Source of the DNA: Microbacterium sp.
GTDB lineage: Bacteria > Actinomycetota > Actinomycetes > Actinomycetales > Microbacteriaceae
NCBI GenBank assembly: GCA_002703245.1
Contig: NZTV01000053.1
Span: 1-38,440, forward strand
Direction of reading: 5' to 3'
Length of the DNA: 38,440 nt
The notes under the pieces were generated by a model that saw nothing but the letters and a program-made list of their open reading frames with translations, did not search any database and was not told where the DNA came from. The translations under genes and the position numbers were made by a program. This document shows, piece by piece, positions 18,535 through 27,276 of this stretch (within the stretch, counting starts at the first letter, position 1; every line of letters begins with the position of its first letter).

Positions 18535-18843
18535 TCACCGAAGGGTCAACTCGGCGTCGACCGACGCGACGAGGTCGTCGGGGACCACATCGGGGAAGGT
18601 CTGCAGTCCCTCGAGGACCGAGAGGCGGTCACCCACCTCGCGCATGATGGTCGAAATCGGGATGTCGAGCGCCTCGGCCAGCGACGCGAGGATCTCGCTC
18701 GACGCTTCCTTCTGGCCGCGCTCCACCTCGCTGAGGTAGCCCAGCGCGACGCTGGCGCGACTGGCGACCTGTCGGAGGGTCTGCCCCTTCTGTTGACGGA
18801 AGTCCCGCAGGACTTCCCCGATCTCCTGACGTACAAGGATCAT
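18535..18843 (-). CDS. clgR: ClgR-type XRE family transcriptional regulator
   Basis: 102 aa with an N-terminal Cro/CI helix-turn-helix (about 7-65: VLRDFRQQKGQTLRQVA, SVALGYLSEVERGQKEAS, ILASLAEALDIP). In actinobacteria ClgR activates clp protease and other proteostasis genes and is itself degraded by Clp. The position next to DUF3046-recA and the cinA-pgsA genes is the conserved ClgR location. The 18844-19019 region upstream is relatively AT-rich and should hold its promoter; I found no clear ClgR operator there. Confidence 0.88.
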   Translation of the reverse strand: MILVRQEIGEVLRDFRQQKGQTLRQVASRASVALGYLSEVERGQKEASSEILASLAEALDIPISTIMREVGDRLSVLEGLQTFPDVVPDDLVASVDAELTLR

Positions 18844-19019
18844 GTCGGGCCCCTCCTCACTCCTGATTCCGCTTCACCGGGTGCACCACAGTACAACACC
18901 GTGGTCATCAACTTAGTCCGGGCAACTTTGCATTGGGTGGGAATCACCGAATGTAACCCAAGGGAAACACCAGACATTCCCGAAGGTGTCGAACACGTCG
19001 CGCGAGATCCCGACCCCGG

Positions 19020-19481
19020 TCACAGCACCGACGCGGCCAGGTCGATCGCCCGCCGCACACTCTCGGCCCGGATCGCGGCGCGATCGCCCGGGAGTGTCAG
19101 CTCTTCGACGTGCCGCACGTGCGGCGTCGACACGGCGATGTAGACGCGACCGACGGGAGCCCCGCCCTGAGGCGTCGGGCCGGCCACGCCGGTGGTCGCG
19201 ATGCCCACGTCCGCATCCAGCCGGTACCGCACACCGTCCGCCATCGCCGACGCGACCGCCGGATGCACCGGTCCCCCCTCCGCGAGCAGTCCCGCATCGA
19301 CGCCGAGTAGCCCCGACTTGAGGTCCGTCGCGTACGCCACCACGCCGCCACGGAAGACCTCCGACGCACCGGGTACGGCGGTCAGCTCGGCGCACAGGAG
19401 TCCTCCGGTGAGCGACTCCGCACCGGCGACGCTCAGTCCACCGCGCCGAAGGGCGTCGATCAGCGCCGCGGCCGCGCTCAT
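19020..19481 (-). CDS. pncC: CinA C-terminal domain amidohydrolase (nicotinamide-nucleotide amidase type)
   Basis: 153 aa, only the C-terminal half of classical CinA. This family deamidates NMN to nicotinate mononucleotide in the NAD salvage cycle. Visible blocks are AESLTGGLL (S23), VVAYATDLKSGLLGV (K55) and ATTGVAGPTP (95-104), matching the Ser/Lys active site. The ATG overlaps the pgsA stop as ATGA. Members have also been called competence-damage proteins; a direct role in competence is not supported here. Confidence 0.9.
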   Translation of the reverse strand: MSAAAALIDALRRGGLSVAGAESLTGGLLCAELTAVPGASEVFRGGVVAYATDLKSGLLGVDAGLLAEGGPVHPAVASAMADGVRYRLDADVGIATTGVAGPTPQGGAPVGRVYIAVSTPHVRHVEELTLPGDRAAIRAESVRRAIDLAASVL

Positions 19482-20053
19482 CGCCGGGCGCGGCGCGAGG
19501 CGCGGACCTCGGAGACGATGTAGTCGATTCCGCTGGCCACGGTGAGGATCAACGCGATCGCCATGGTCACGCCGTTCACCCAGAAGACCCCGTCACCGAC
19601 CACCGTCCACAGCGGGAGCAGGGCGAGGGAGAGCGCGACCCCTTGGGCGACGGTCTTGAGCTTTCCCATCCACGCCGCCGCCAGCACGTGATCGCTCACC
19701 ACGACGAACCGGTAGACGGTGATGCCGATCTCCCGCACGAGGATGACGATGGTGACCCACCACGGCAGCTCGCCGAGGATCGACAGCCCCACGAAGGCGA
19801 ACCCGGTCAGGACCTTGTCGGCGATGGGATCGAGGAGCTTGCCGAGGTCGGTGACGATGTCGTGCTTTCGTGCGATGTGCCCGTCCAGGCCGTCGGTGGC
19901 GATGGCGACGACGAAGAGCACCGCCGCCGCCCACCGCAACGCTCCATCGGCGCCGGCGTCGGCCAGCAACATCCACAGGAAGACGGGTGCGCACAGGATG
20001 CGCACGATCGTGATGGCGTTGGGAAGCTGGCGCGGAACGGTCATGGTCCTCAT
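19478..20053 (-). CDS. pgsA: CDP-diacylglycerol--glycerol-3-phosphate 3-phosphatidyltransferase
   Basis: 191 aa integral membrane enzyme that makes phosphatidylglycerophosphate, the first step to PG and cardiolipin. The CDP-alcohol phosphotransferase motif D57-G58-x2-A61-R62-x8-G71-x3-D75-x3-D79 is intact. Four to five hydrophobic spans are visible. The ATG at 20051-20053 overlaps the ftsK stop (ATGA); a second ATG at 20042-20044 with AGGACC upstream is also possible. Confidence 0.94.
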   Translation of the reverse strand: MRTMTVPRQLPNAITIVRILCAPVFLWMLLADAGADGALRWAAAVLFVVAIATDGLDGHIARKHDIVTDLGKLLDPIADKVLTGFAFVGLSILGELPWWVTIVILVREIGITVYRFVVVSDHVLAAAWMGKLKTVAQGVALSLALLPLWTVVGDGVFWVNGVTMAIALILTVASGIDYIVSEVRASRRARR

Positions 20054-22743
20054 TCTCGCCCGGTCAGGCCCCAGGCGTCCTCATCCTCGTCCACGTGGAC
20101 GACGGGTTTGCCCTCGTATTGAGCCTCGAGCGGATCGGCGCCGTACGGATCAGCCGGCTCGGCGGACGGCTGAGGCGCCGGCTCCGGGGCGTCCTCCCCG
20201 CGCAGCCGCGCGAGGACGCCCGGCAGCTGCTCGTTCGTCACCAGCACGTCGCGGGCCTTGGAACCTTCCGAGGGGCCGACGATCTCCCGCGACTCCAGCA
20301 GGTCCATCAGCCGACCCGCCTTCGCGAAACCGACGCGCAGTTTGCGCTGCAACATCGACGTCGACCCGAACTGTGTCGAGACGACCAGTTCGGCCGCCGC
20401 CAGCAGGAGCTCGAGGTCGTCTCCGATGTCGGCGTCGACCTCCTTCTTCTCGACGGCCGCTTCGACATCGGCGCGGTACTCGGGCCGCGCCTGGTTCGTC
20501 ACGTGCGAGACGACCTTCTCGATCTCGCTCTCGCTGACCCATGCCCCCTGTACGCGGAGCGACTTCGACGCGCCCATGGGCAGGAAGAGCCCGTCGCCCT
20601 GGCCGATCAGACGGTCGGCCCCGGGCTGATCGAGGATCACGCGCGAGTCGGTCACGCTCGTGACGGCGAAGGCGAGCCGCGAGGGCACGTTCGCCTTGAT
20701 GAGGCCGGTCACGACGTCGACGCTCGGCCGCTGGGTGGCGAGCACCAGATGGATGCCGCTCGCGCGGGCCAGCTGGGTGATGCGGACGATGGAGTCCTCG
20801 ACGTCGCGGGGCGCGACCATCATGAGGTCGGCGAGCTCGTCGACGACGACGAGGAGGTACGGGTAGGGCTTGAGCACCCGCTCGCTGCCCTCGGGGAGGG
20901 TGATCTCGCCGGCGACGACGGCCTTGTTGAAGTCGTCGATGTGCCGGAATCCGAAGGACGCGAGGTCGTCGTACCTCATGTCCATCTCTTTCACGACCCA
21001 TTGCAGGGCCTCGGCGGCCTTCTTGGGGTTGGTGATGATCGGCGTGATCAGGTGCGGCACGCCCGCGTACGAGGTCAGCTCGACACGCTTGGGGTCGATG
21101 AGCACCATCCGCACGTCCGAGGGCTTCGCGCGCATGAGCAGGCTCGTGATCATCGAGTTCACGAAGCTCGACTTGCCCGAGCCGGTCGAGCCGGCCACCA
21201 GCAGGTGAGGCATCTTCGCGAGGTTCGCCACGACGAACCCGCCACCGACGTCCTTGCCGACACCGATCGTCATCGGGTGCGTGGACTGCACGGCCGTCTG
21301 CGAACGGAGGACGTCGCCGAGGGTGACGATCTCGCGATCGGTGTTCGGGATCTCGACGCCGATCGCGCTCTTGCCCGGGATGGGGGCGAGGATGCGCACC
21401 TCGTTCGAGGCGACCGCGTAGGCGATGTTGTTGGTCAGGGCCGTGATGCGCTCGACCTTCACACCCGGGCCGAGTGCGATCTCGTACTGGGTGACCGTGG
21501 GGCCCCGAGAGAAGCCGGTGACGGTGGCGTCGACCTTGAACTGTTCGAACACGCCGGTGATGGCGGCGACCATCGCGTCGTTCGCCTCCGAGCGGGACTT
21601 GTGCGGGGTGCCCTGCGCGAGCGAGCTGACCGAGGGCAGACGGTACGGCGCGCTGGGCTGATCACGGGGCGCGTCTCCCCCGAGGCCGGACAATCCCGGG
21701 AGCTCATCGTCGGACTCACTGTCGGAGTCATCGCGCAAGGAGGTCTGCGAGCCCACGCCCGACAGGCCGGCCAGCCCGGCCGGATCGATGACCTCCGTCA
21801 CCGCGTCGTCCGCGGGCAAGGGCATCGTCGTGGGTTCGGGTGCGGGCGGCTGCAACGCCTTCTCGAACCCGCCCTCGGGTTCGCCGGGCGCGAGGAGCTC
21901 GGTGAGGTCCTGGGACCCCCGCCCGTCGTCCACGTCCTTCTCGCGACCGCTCTTGTTGCGGCGCCACCACGGCACACCCCCGTCGTCGGCGTCGATCTCG
22001 TCCGGGTCCTCATCGAAACGCGGTGTGTCCTTCTCGGCCCGCTCGGCACCGAACATCCAGGCATACAGGTCGCCGAGCCGGCGGCCGATGCGGTTGGGCG
22101 GGGTCTTGGTGAGGATCAGCACGCTGAGCAGGGTCAGCGCTCCCAGCACGATGCATCCCCCGACGTCGGTCAGCAGCAGGGCGAGCGGTTCACCGATCAT
22201 CCAGCCGAAGACGCCACCGGCCTCGCTCAGCGCGGGCAGCCCCTCCCGCGGCTGCGGTCGCCCGCCGACGATGTGGCAGAACCCCGCGATGGTGACGACG
22301 AACAGCGCGAACCCGATCCCGATCCGACCGTTGTCGTGCACAGAGGCCGGATGACGAAACAGCCACCCCGCCAAGAACACGAGGAGCACCGGCATCACGA
22401 AGGCGACGCGGCCGACCAATCCGCCGACGGAGTATGCGCTGACGGCCGCGCCGACGTCGGTGCCGATGAAGAACCACTCCACGACGGCGCCGATGACGGC
22501 CAGCAGGACCAGGAGGAACGGCAGACCGTCGCGGCGCTGATCCTTCTCGAGCGTTTCCGGGCCGAACGCACGGAACAGCCCGCCGACGCCGTGGGCCAGA
22601 CCCATCCAGGCGCGCACGAGGACGCCGGGTCTGTCGTCCTCCCCCACGTAGCGCTTGGGCGTCGGGTCGGGTTTGCGGGCGCGCGAGGCGGACCCCTTCC
22701 CGGGCGCCCGCCCGCGCGAGGTGGAGGTGGAGCTCTTGGCCAT
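20050..22743 (-). CDS. ftsK: DNA translocase FtsK/SpoIIIE
   Basis: 897 aa. It anchors at the division septum and pumps chromosomal DNA between daughter cells. The N-terminal ~215 residues hold four membrane spans (about 75-92, 108-130, 140-160, 185-213). An acidic low-complexity linker follows to about 385. The motor has Walker A GSTGSGKS (518-525) and Walker B VVVDEL near 633. The C-terminal gamma winged helix ([19 protein letters not shown]) reads KOPS-like sequences. Start: the ATG at 22743, 7 nt after TACCGT (22756-22751), a leaderless arrangement; the GTG at 22752 overlaps that element. A plus-strand cassette separates it from rnj, its usual neighbour. Confidence 0.96.
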   Translation of the reverse strand: MAKSSTSTSRGRAPGKGSASRARKPDPTPKRYVGEDDRPGVLVRAWMGLAHGVGGLFRAFGPETLEKDQRRDGLPFLLVLLAVIGAVVEWFFIGTDVGAAVSAYSVGGLVGRVAFVMPVLLVFLAGWLFRHPASVHDNGRIGIGFALFVVTIAGFCHIVGGRPQPREGLPALSEAGGVFGWMIGEPLALLLTDVGGCIVLGALTLLSVLILTKTPPNRIGRRLGDLYAWMFGAERAEKDTPRFDEDPDEIDADDGGVPWWRRNKSGREKDVDDGRGSQDLTELLAPGEPEGGFEKALQPPAPEPTTMPLPADDAVTEVIDPAGLAGLSGVGSQTSLRDDSDSESDDELPGLSGLGGDAPRDQPSAPYRLPSVSSLAQGTPHKSRSEANDAMVAAITGVFEQFKVDATVTGFSRGPTVTQYEIALGPGVKVERITALTNNIAYAVASNEVRILAPIPGKSAIGVEIPNTDREIVTLGDVLRSQTAVQSTHPMTIGVGKDVGGGFVVANLAKMPHLLVAGSTGSGKSSFVNSMITSLLMRAKPSDVRMVLIDPKRVELTSYAGVPHLITPIITNPKKAAEALQWVVKEMDMRYDDLASFGFRHIDDFNKAVVAGEITLPEGSERVLKPYPYLLVVVDELADLMMVAPRDVEDSIVRITQLARASGIHLVLATQRPSVDVVTGLIKANVPSRLAFAVTSVTDSRVILDQPGADRLIGQGDGLFLPMGASKSLRVQGAWVSESEIEKVVSHVTNQARPEYRADVEAAVEKKEVDADIGDDLELLLAAAELVVSTQFGSTSMLQRKLRVGFAKAGRLMDLLESREIVGPSEGSKARDVLVTNEQLPGVLARLRGEDAPEPAPQPSAEPADPYGADPLEAQYEGKPVVHVDEDEDAWGLTGRE

Positions 22744-22750
22744 GGGTTCC

Positions 22751-22756
22751 ACGGTA
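22751..22756 (-). promoter_or_regulatory. -10 element for a leaderless ftsK mRNA
   Basis: TACCGT on the minus strand, 7 nt before the ATG at 22743. Confidence 0.45.
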
Positions 22757-22822
22757 GGCGAGGCCGCGGACGTTCCCCGGGAGCGACTCGGCGGTGCACA
22801 GGCACCGTGCGGCGCAGGCGAT

Positions 22823-22828
22823 TAGGCT
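22823..22828 (+). promoter_or_regulatory. -10 element of the ATP-grasp/racemase cassette
   Basis: TAGGCT, with predicted start near 22835 and a leader of about 35 nt. GCGGGGA and TTTCCCGC (22831-22848) can form a small hairpin at the 5' end (one G-U pair). GAGAGAACGA precedes the ATG. Confidence 0.5.
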
Positions 22829-22870
22829 CTGCGGGGAGAGTTTCCCGCCCGCCTCATCGAGAGAGAACGA

Positions 22871-23893
22871 ATGGCATCGCGCAGTCTCGGCCTCCGGTCG
22901 CATGTGAACTACCTCGTCTACCGTGTCCGCAACCTGAACGCCGCGTCGGTCCTCGAGCGGGCGCGCGAGGTCTCGAAGCAGTTCGGCAAGCCCGTCCCCC
23001 TCGTGGTGATCGACATGTATTGGCAGGCGGCCTTCCACAAGGTCGGTTTCCAGGACTACGTCGACTACGACTTCGCCATGCTCACGCGTGCCGAACGCAA
23101 GACGTTCATGACGCATCCGATCTCCAACGCGATCTCGCAGAAGTACGACCACCCCGACTACCGGCACCTGTTCCACGACAAGTTCGAATTCGTCCGGGAG
23201 TTCTCCGACCTGCTGGGGCGGGACTGGATGATGCTGGACGCCGACAACGCCGACGGCCTCGCCGCCTTCATGACCGAGCACCCGACGATCATCACCAAAC
23301 GCCAGAGCGGCCAGGCGGGATCGGCGATCACGCGGTACACGATCGACGACGTCGACGACCCGGTGCTCTTCCACCGCGGCCTGGTCGAGCGCGGCGAACT
23401 GCTGGTCGAGGAGAACATCGTCCAGCACCCCGACCTCGCCGCGGTGTGCCCGGGAACGGTCAACTCCACCCGCATCGCGGCCTTCTTCGACGGCGAGAAG
23501 ACCCACATCCTCGCGATGGCGCAGAAGTTCGGGCGCGGACAGGCCGCGGACCAGATGGACTTCGGCGGCTTCTACACGATGTTGGACGAGCACGGCAAGG
23601 CGATGGGCGACGGATACGACTCGCACGGCCACGTCTGGCAGACGCATCCCGACACCGGCTTCCCCATCGCCGATTTCCGTCTCCCTATGCTCGAGGAGGC
23701 GCTCGAGCTCATCGACCGCGCCGCGCGCGTGGTGCCGCAGGTGCAGTACGTCGGCTGGGATGTCGCGATCACCGAGAAGGGCCCGGTGCTCATCGAAGGC
23801 AACTGGGGTACGGGCGTCTACGAGATCAAGCCGTCGGTGCTCGGACGCCGGACCGGACACCGGCCGCGCTACCGCGAAGTGATCGGCTTTTGA
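22871..23893 (+). CDS. ATP-grasp protein (sugar-transfer-associated ATP-grasp family)
   Basis: 340 aa, no signal peptide. The C-terminal ~200 residues match the ATPgrasp_ST family: VEENIVQHPDLAAVCPGTVNSTR (179-201 region), GGFYTMLDEHGK, THPDTGFPIADFRLP and VGWDVAITEKGPVLIEGN. Predicted metal ligands are D297, E309 and N311; K143 with the Gly/Ser-rich QSGQAGS loop should bind ATP. ATP-grasp enzymes join a carboxylate to an amine (or thiol) through an acyl phosphate. The N-terminal 140 residues are less conserved. Its stop overlaps the next start (TTGA), so it is coupled to two racemase-like genes. The substrate is unknown; amino-acid ligation to a cell-wall precursor is a plausible inference. 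Confidence 0.85.
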   Translation: MASRSLGLRSHVNYLVYRVRNLNAASVLERAREVSKQFGKPVPLVVIDMYWQAAFHKVGFQDYVDYDFAMLTRAERKTFMTHPISNAISQKYDHPDYRHLFHDKFEFVREFSDLLGRDWMMLDADNADGLAAFMTEHPTIITKRQSGQAGSAITRYTIDDVDDPVLFHRGLVERGELLVEENIVQHPDLAAVCPGTVNSTRIAAFFDGEKTHILAMAQKFGRGQAADQMDFGGFYTMLDEHGKAMGDGYDSHGHVWQTHPDTGFPIADFRLPMLEEALELIDRAARVVPQVQYVGWDVAITEKGPVLIEGNWGTGVYEIKPSVLGRRTGHRPRYREVIGF

Positions 23894-24561
23894 CCACGGC
23901 CGGGCTCTCGGTCGAGGTCTCCCACGGGGCCCTCGTCGCGGGCGCCCGGGCCCTCGTCGCCGACGACGGCGTCCCCGACCTGCGACGCGACGCGTGGGGG
24001 CACGGACTCGACGTGGCGATGGCGGCGTTGGGCGATGCCGGGATCGCCCGTGCGTGCGTCGACCCCGCCGACGCGGCCCGCGCCGCGTCCTTCGGTCTCG
24101 AACCACGGACCGCGCCGGAGGGCGATTCACGCCGGTTCTACGGACTGCGTGGACGATCGACGCCCGCGATGCGCGCGGTCTCGGTCGTGGTGTCCACCAA
24201 GCCGCTTCGGGCCGGTGAAGGTGTGTCGTACGGGTACACCCACCGCGCTGCGGCAGACACCTGGATCGGGCTGGTCGCAGGGGGGTACGGCCAGGGCGTC
24301 GCGCGAGCCCTCGGCAATCGCGCCTCGATCGCCGTCGAGGGCATGATGCGACCGGTGGTGGGGCGCATCGCGATGGACGTGTGCGTCGTCGATCTGGGAC
24401 CCGAGGGCGAGCACCTCTCCCCCGGCGCGGAGGCCTGCCTCTTCGGCGGAGACGGCCCCGCGCGTCACAACCTCCACGCCTGGGCGGAAGCGACCGGGTG
24501 GAGCCCGGTCGAGCTCGCCGGGATCATCGGTGCCTCGGTGCCGCGCAGGAGGGTCGCCTGA
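23890..24561 (+). CDS. truncated alanine-racemase-like protein carrying the C-terminal catalytic domain
   Basis: 223 aa from a TTG start in the TTGA overlap with the ATP-grasp gene. Residues 6-72 resemble the first strands of the racemase barrel, but the PLP-lysine motif VVKADAYGHG reads DLRRDAWGHG: Lys to Arg at 32 and Tyr to Trp at 36. About 160 residues of barrel are absent. Residues ~92-223 form the full C-terminal beta-domain with the catalytic tyrosine Y114 (GVSYGYTHRA), GGYGQGVARALGN, and M162-D163 in VVGRIAMD. Alone it cannot be a normal racemase. It should supply the tyrosine side of an active site to the next protein. It is not a decayed C-terminus of the following gene, because the domain order is reversed. 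Confidence 0.82.
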   Translation: MTTAGLSVEVSHGALVAGARALVADDGVPDLRRDAWGHGLDVAMAALGDAGIARACVDPADAARAASFGLEPRTAPEGDSRRFYGLRGRSTPAMRAVSVVVSTKPLRAGEGVSYGYTHRAAADTWIGLVAGGYGQGVARALGNRASIAVEGMMRPVVGRIAMDVCVVDLGPEGEHLSPGAEACLFGGDGPARHNLHAWAEATGWSPVELAGIIGASVPRRRVA

Positions 24562-25607
24562 TGCCCGCACGCTTGGAGATCGATCTGGATCGGCTCCGCG
24601 CGAACCTCGACACGGTCCGCCGCACGGTCGCCCCCGCCGACACGCTCTTCGTCGTCAAGAACAACGCGTACGGACACGGCCTCGAGGTCGTCGCGGAGAC
24701 CGCCGCCGCGGCCGGTCTCACCTGGTTCGGCTCGTTCGACATCGACAGTGGCATCCGCGTCCGGCGGGCCGTGGGTCCGCAGGGACGCGTCTTCGCGTGG
24801 ACCACGGCCCTCGACGACGAGTCGGTCGTGCGTGCCGCCGACGCCGACCTCGACCTGGGTGTCGGTGACCGGCAATACCTGGAACGCGTGATCGGCGTCG
24901 ACCGTGCGCTTCGGGTCCACTTGAAGGTCGACACCGGGCTGCGACGCAACGGGGTGCGTCCCGAGCACTGGCGCGCTTTCGTCGAGCGCGCCGCCCAGGC
25001 CGAAGCGTCCGGACATATCCGCGTGGTCGGCCTGTGGACGCACATCGCCGAGACGAGCGATGCCGACGACGACGACGCCCGCGCACTGTTCGTCGCCGCG
25101 GTGGAGACCGCCCGCGCCGCGGGCCTCGCACCTCGCGTGCGGCACCTCGCGGCCAGCGCGGCGGCGTTCGCGCGTCCCGAGTTCCGCGACGATCTCGTGC
25201 GGGTGGGTGCGTTCGGATACGGCATCCGCTCGACAGGTGGTCCGGACCTGCCCGGTATCGGCCCGGCCGCGACCCTGACCGCGCAGGTCGTCGACGTGAC
25301 GGGCGGGATGGCCACCGTCGATGTGGGATCGCTCGACGGCCTGCCCTCGGCATTGGGCGGGCGTGTGGTCGTCGGCACCGACGCCGGTCCGCGAAAGCTC
25401 GTCTCGGTCGGGGTCGCGACCTCGCTGATCGCGACCTACCCCGACGCGAGAGTCGGTGACCGGGTGCGGGTGTTCGGACCGGGCACGCACGGCGAGCACA
25501 GTGCGACGACCCTCGCCGAGACGATCGACACCGTCGGTGAGGAACTCCTCGTGCGTCTGCGCCCCGGGCTCCCGCGGATCTACCGCGGTCCGGTCACGCC
25601 TCGATGA
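24561..25607 (+). CDS. alanine-racemase-like protein with PLP lysine but degenerate C-terminal domain
   Basis: 348 aa. The ATG shares one base with the previous stop (TGATG). The barrel is complete: LEIDLDRLRANLDTVRR, the PLP lysine K33 in VVKNNAYGHG, HLKVDTG (120-126), GLWTHIAET and the pyridine-N arginine R214 in DLVRVG. After ATLTAQVVDV (about 237-246) the usual GxxVSYG segment with the catalytic tyrosine is missing, and the sequence jumps to DVGSLDGLPSALGG. The GR(V/I)xMD motif is replaced by VSVGVATSLI. It should therefore hold PLP and rely on the tyrosine of the 223-aa partner. The substrate may be alanine or another amino acid. The 3' end overlaps convergent rnj by 14 nt. Confidence 0.85.
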   Translation: MPARLEIDLDRLRANLDTVRRTVAPADTLFVVKNNAYGHGLEVVAETAAAAGLTWFGSFDIDSGIRVRRAVGPQGRVFAWTTALDDESVVRAADADLDLGVGDRQYLERVIGVDRALRVHLKVDTGLRRNGVRPEHWRAFVERAAQAEASGHIRVVGLWTHIAETSDADDDDARALFVAAVETARAAGLAPRVRHLAASAAAFARPEFRDDLVRVGAFGYGIRSTGGPDLPGIGPAATLTAQVVDVTGGMATVDVGSLDGLPSALGGRVVVGTDAGPRKLVSVGVATSLIATYPDARVGDRVRVFGPGTHGEHSATTLAETIDTVGEELLVRLRPGLPRIYRGPVTPR

Positions 25608-27276
25608 CCAACGGGACGATCATCGGCCGCCGTCGCAGTCGCTGATTGACCCACCGCCCGATCGTGCGGCGCACGATCTGCGACAGTGCGTGCTGGTCGC
25701 GCACCCCCTGCTGTGCGGCCTCCGACAGAGCCGCCGCGATCTTCGGCTTGACGTCCTCGAAGACCTTGTCATGCTCCGCGAACCCGCGGGCGTGGATCTC
25801 CGGCCCGCTGATGATCTTCCCCGTCGCGGCATCGACCACGACGATGACCGAGATGAAGCCCTCCTCGCCGAGGATCCGACGGTCCTTGAGGTCGGCGTCG
25901 GTGATCTCCCCCACCGACGAACCGTCGACGTACACGAAGCCCAGATCCAGCTGACCGACCATCCGTGCGTCACCGTCGCGTAGATCGATGACCGTGCCGT
26001 TCTCGGCCAGCAGGGTCCGCTCCGGCGGGACCCCCGTGTCCTGCGCCAGCTTGGCGTTGGCCATCAGGTGGCGGTATTCGCCGTGGATGGGGAGCACATT
26101 CCGGGGACGGAGGATGTTGTAGCAGTAGAGCAGTTCTCCCGCGGCGGCGTGGCCGGAGACGTGCACCTTCGCGTTGCCCTTGTGCACCACGTTCGTCCCG
26201 AGCTTGGTCAGCCCGTCGATCACGCGGTAGACGGCGTTCTCGTTGCCGGGGATCAGGCTCGAAGCGAGGATCACGGTGTCGCCCGGGCCGGGTTCGATCT
26301 CGTGGTCGAGGTTCGCCATGCGGCTGAGCACCGCCATCGGCTCGCCCTGCGAACCGGTCGACATGTAGACGATCTGGTCCTCGGGCAGGTCGCGTGCCTT
26401 CTTGTAGTCGATCAGCACGCCCTCGGGCACGGTGAGGTAACCGAGCTTCTCGGCGATGGTCATGTTGCGCACCATGCTGCGACCGAGCAACGCCACGCGT
26501 CGACCGTGGGCGTGTGCGGCGTCCAGGACCTGCTGCACGCGATGGACGTGGCTGGAGAAGCTCGCGACGATCACCCGTCGCGGCGCCTTGCCGATGACCT
26601 GGTCGAGGACCGGGCCGATCTCGCGCTCGAGCGGCGTGAACCCGGGCACGTCGGCATTGGTCGAGTCGACCATGAACAAGTCGATGCCCTCTTCGCCGAC
26701 GCGGGCGAACGCGCGCAGGTCGGTGAGGCGACCGTCCAGCGGCAACTGGTCCATTTTGAAGTCCCCGGTGGCCAGGACCGTGCCGGCGACCGTGCGGATG
26801 GCGACGGCCAAGGCGTCCGGGATCGAGTGGTTCACGGCGATGAACTCGAGGTCGAACGCGCCGACCTGTTCCCGCTGCCCCTCGGTGACCGTCAGGGTGA
26901 ACGGCTTGATGCGGTGCTCCTTGAGCTTCGCCTCGATCAAGGCCAACGTCAGCCCCGACCCGATGATCGGAATGTCGCCTTTGAGCTTGAGGAGGTAGGG
27001 CACCGCGCCGATGTGGTCTTCGTGACCGTGCGTGAGCACGACCCCGACGATGTCGTCCAGGCGCGACTTGATCGGCTCGAAATCGGGCAGGATCAGGTCG
27101 ACGCCGGGCTGGTGCTCCTCGGGGAACAAGACGCCGCAGTCGACGATCAGAAGCTTGCCGTCGAGCTCGAACACGGTCATGTTGCGGCCGACCTCACCGA
27201 GACCGCCGAGCGGGATGATGCGCAGCGTGCCCGGCTCGAGCGCGGGAGGTGCCGCGACGGTGATCGGCGGGGTCAT
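25594..27276 (-). CDS. rnj: ribonuclease J
   Basis: 560 aa metallo-beta-lactamase/beta-CASP ribonuclease with 5'-3' exo- and endonuclease activity in mRNA decay and rRNA maturation. The zinc motif HGHEDH is at 83-88; other landmarks are IPLGGLGEVGRNM, VNHSIPD, ATGDFKMD, STGSQGEPMAVLSRMA and HVSGHAAAGEL in separate blocks. A C-terminal beta domain completes the usual length. The ATG (27274-27276) overlaps the dapA stop as ATGA, so it is coupled to dapA. Confidence 0.97.
   Translation of the reverse strand: MTPPITVAAPPALEPGTLRIIPLGGLGEVGRNMTVFELDGKLLIVDCGVLFPEEHQPGVDLILPDFEPIKSRLDDIVGVVLTHGHEDHIGAVPYLLKLKGDIPIIGSGLTLALIEAKLKEHRIKPFTLTVTEGQREQVGAFDLEFIAVNHSIPDALAVAIRTVAGTVLATGDFKMDQLPLDGRLTDLRAFARVGEEGIDLFMVDSTNADVPGFTPLEREIGPVLDQVIGKAPRRVIVASFSSHVHRVQQVLDAAHAHGRRVALLGRSMVRNMTIAEKLGYLTVPEGVLIDYKKARDLPEDQIVYMSTGSQGEPMAVLSRMANLDHEIEPGPGDTVILASSLIPGNENAVYRVIDGLTKLGTNVVHKGNAKVHVSGHAAAGELLYCYNILRPRNVLPIHGEYRHLMANAKLAQDTGVPPERTLLAENGTVIDLRDGDARMVGQLDLGFVYVDGSSVGEITDADLKDRRILGEEGFISVIVVVDAATGKIISGPEIHARGFAEHDKVFEDVKPKIAAALSEAAQQGVRDQHALSQIVRRTIGRWVNQRLRRRPMIVPLVIEA

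Noticed and set aside
20095..24561. A 1488-codon open frame antisense to ftsK and running through the ATP-grasp gene
   Set aside because: It is a third-position GC shadow of ftsK; only its last 223 codons (the racemase-like gene from 23890) have family similarity.
23890..25607. The two racemase-like genes as one frameshifted or decayed alr
   Set aside because: The protein with the C-terminal domain comes first and has its own N-terminal barrel segment, and both frames are intact with overlapping starts. A broken single gene would show N-terminal then C-terminal order.
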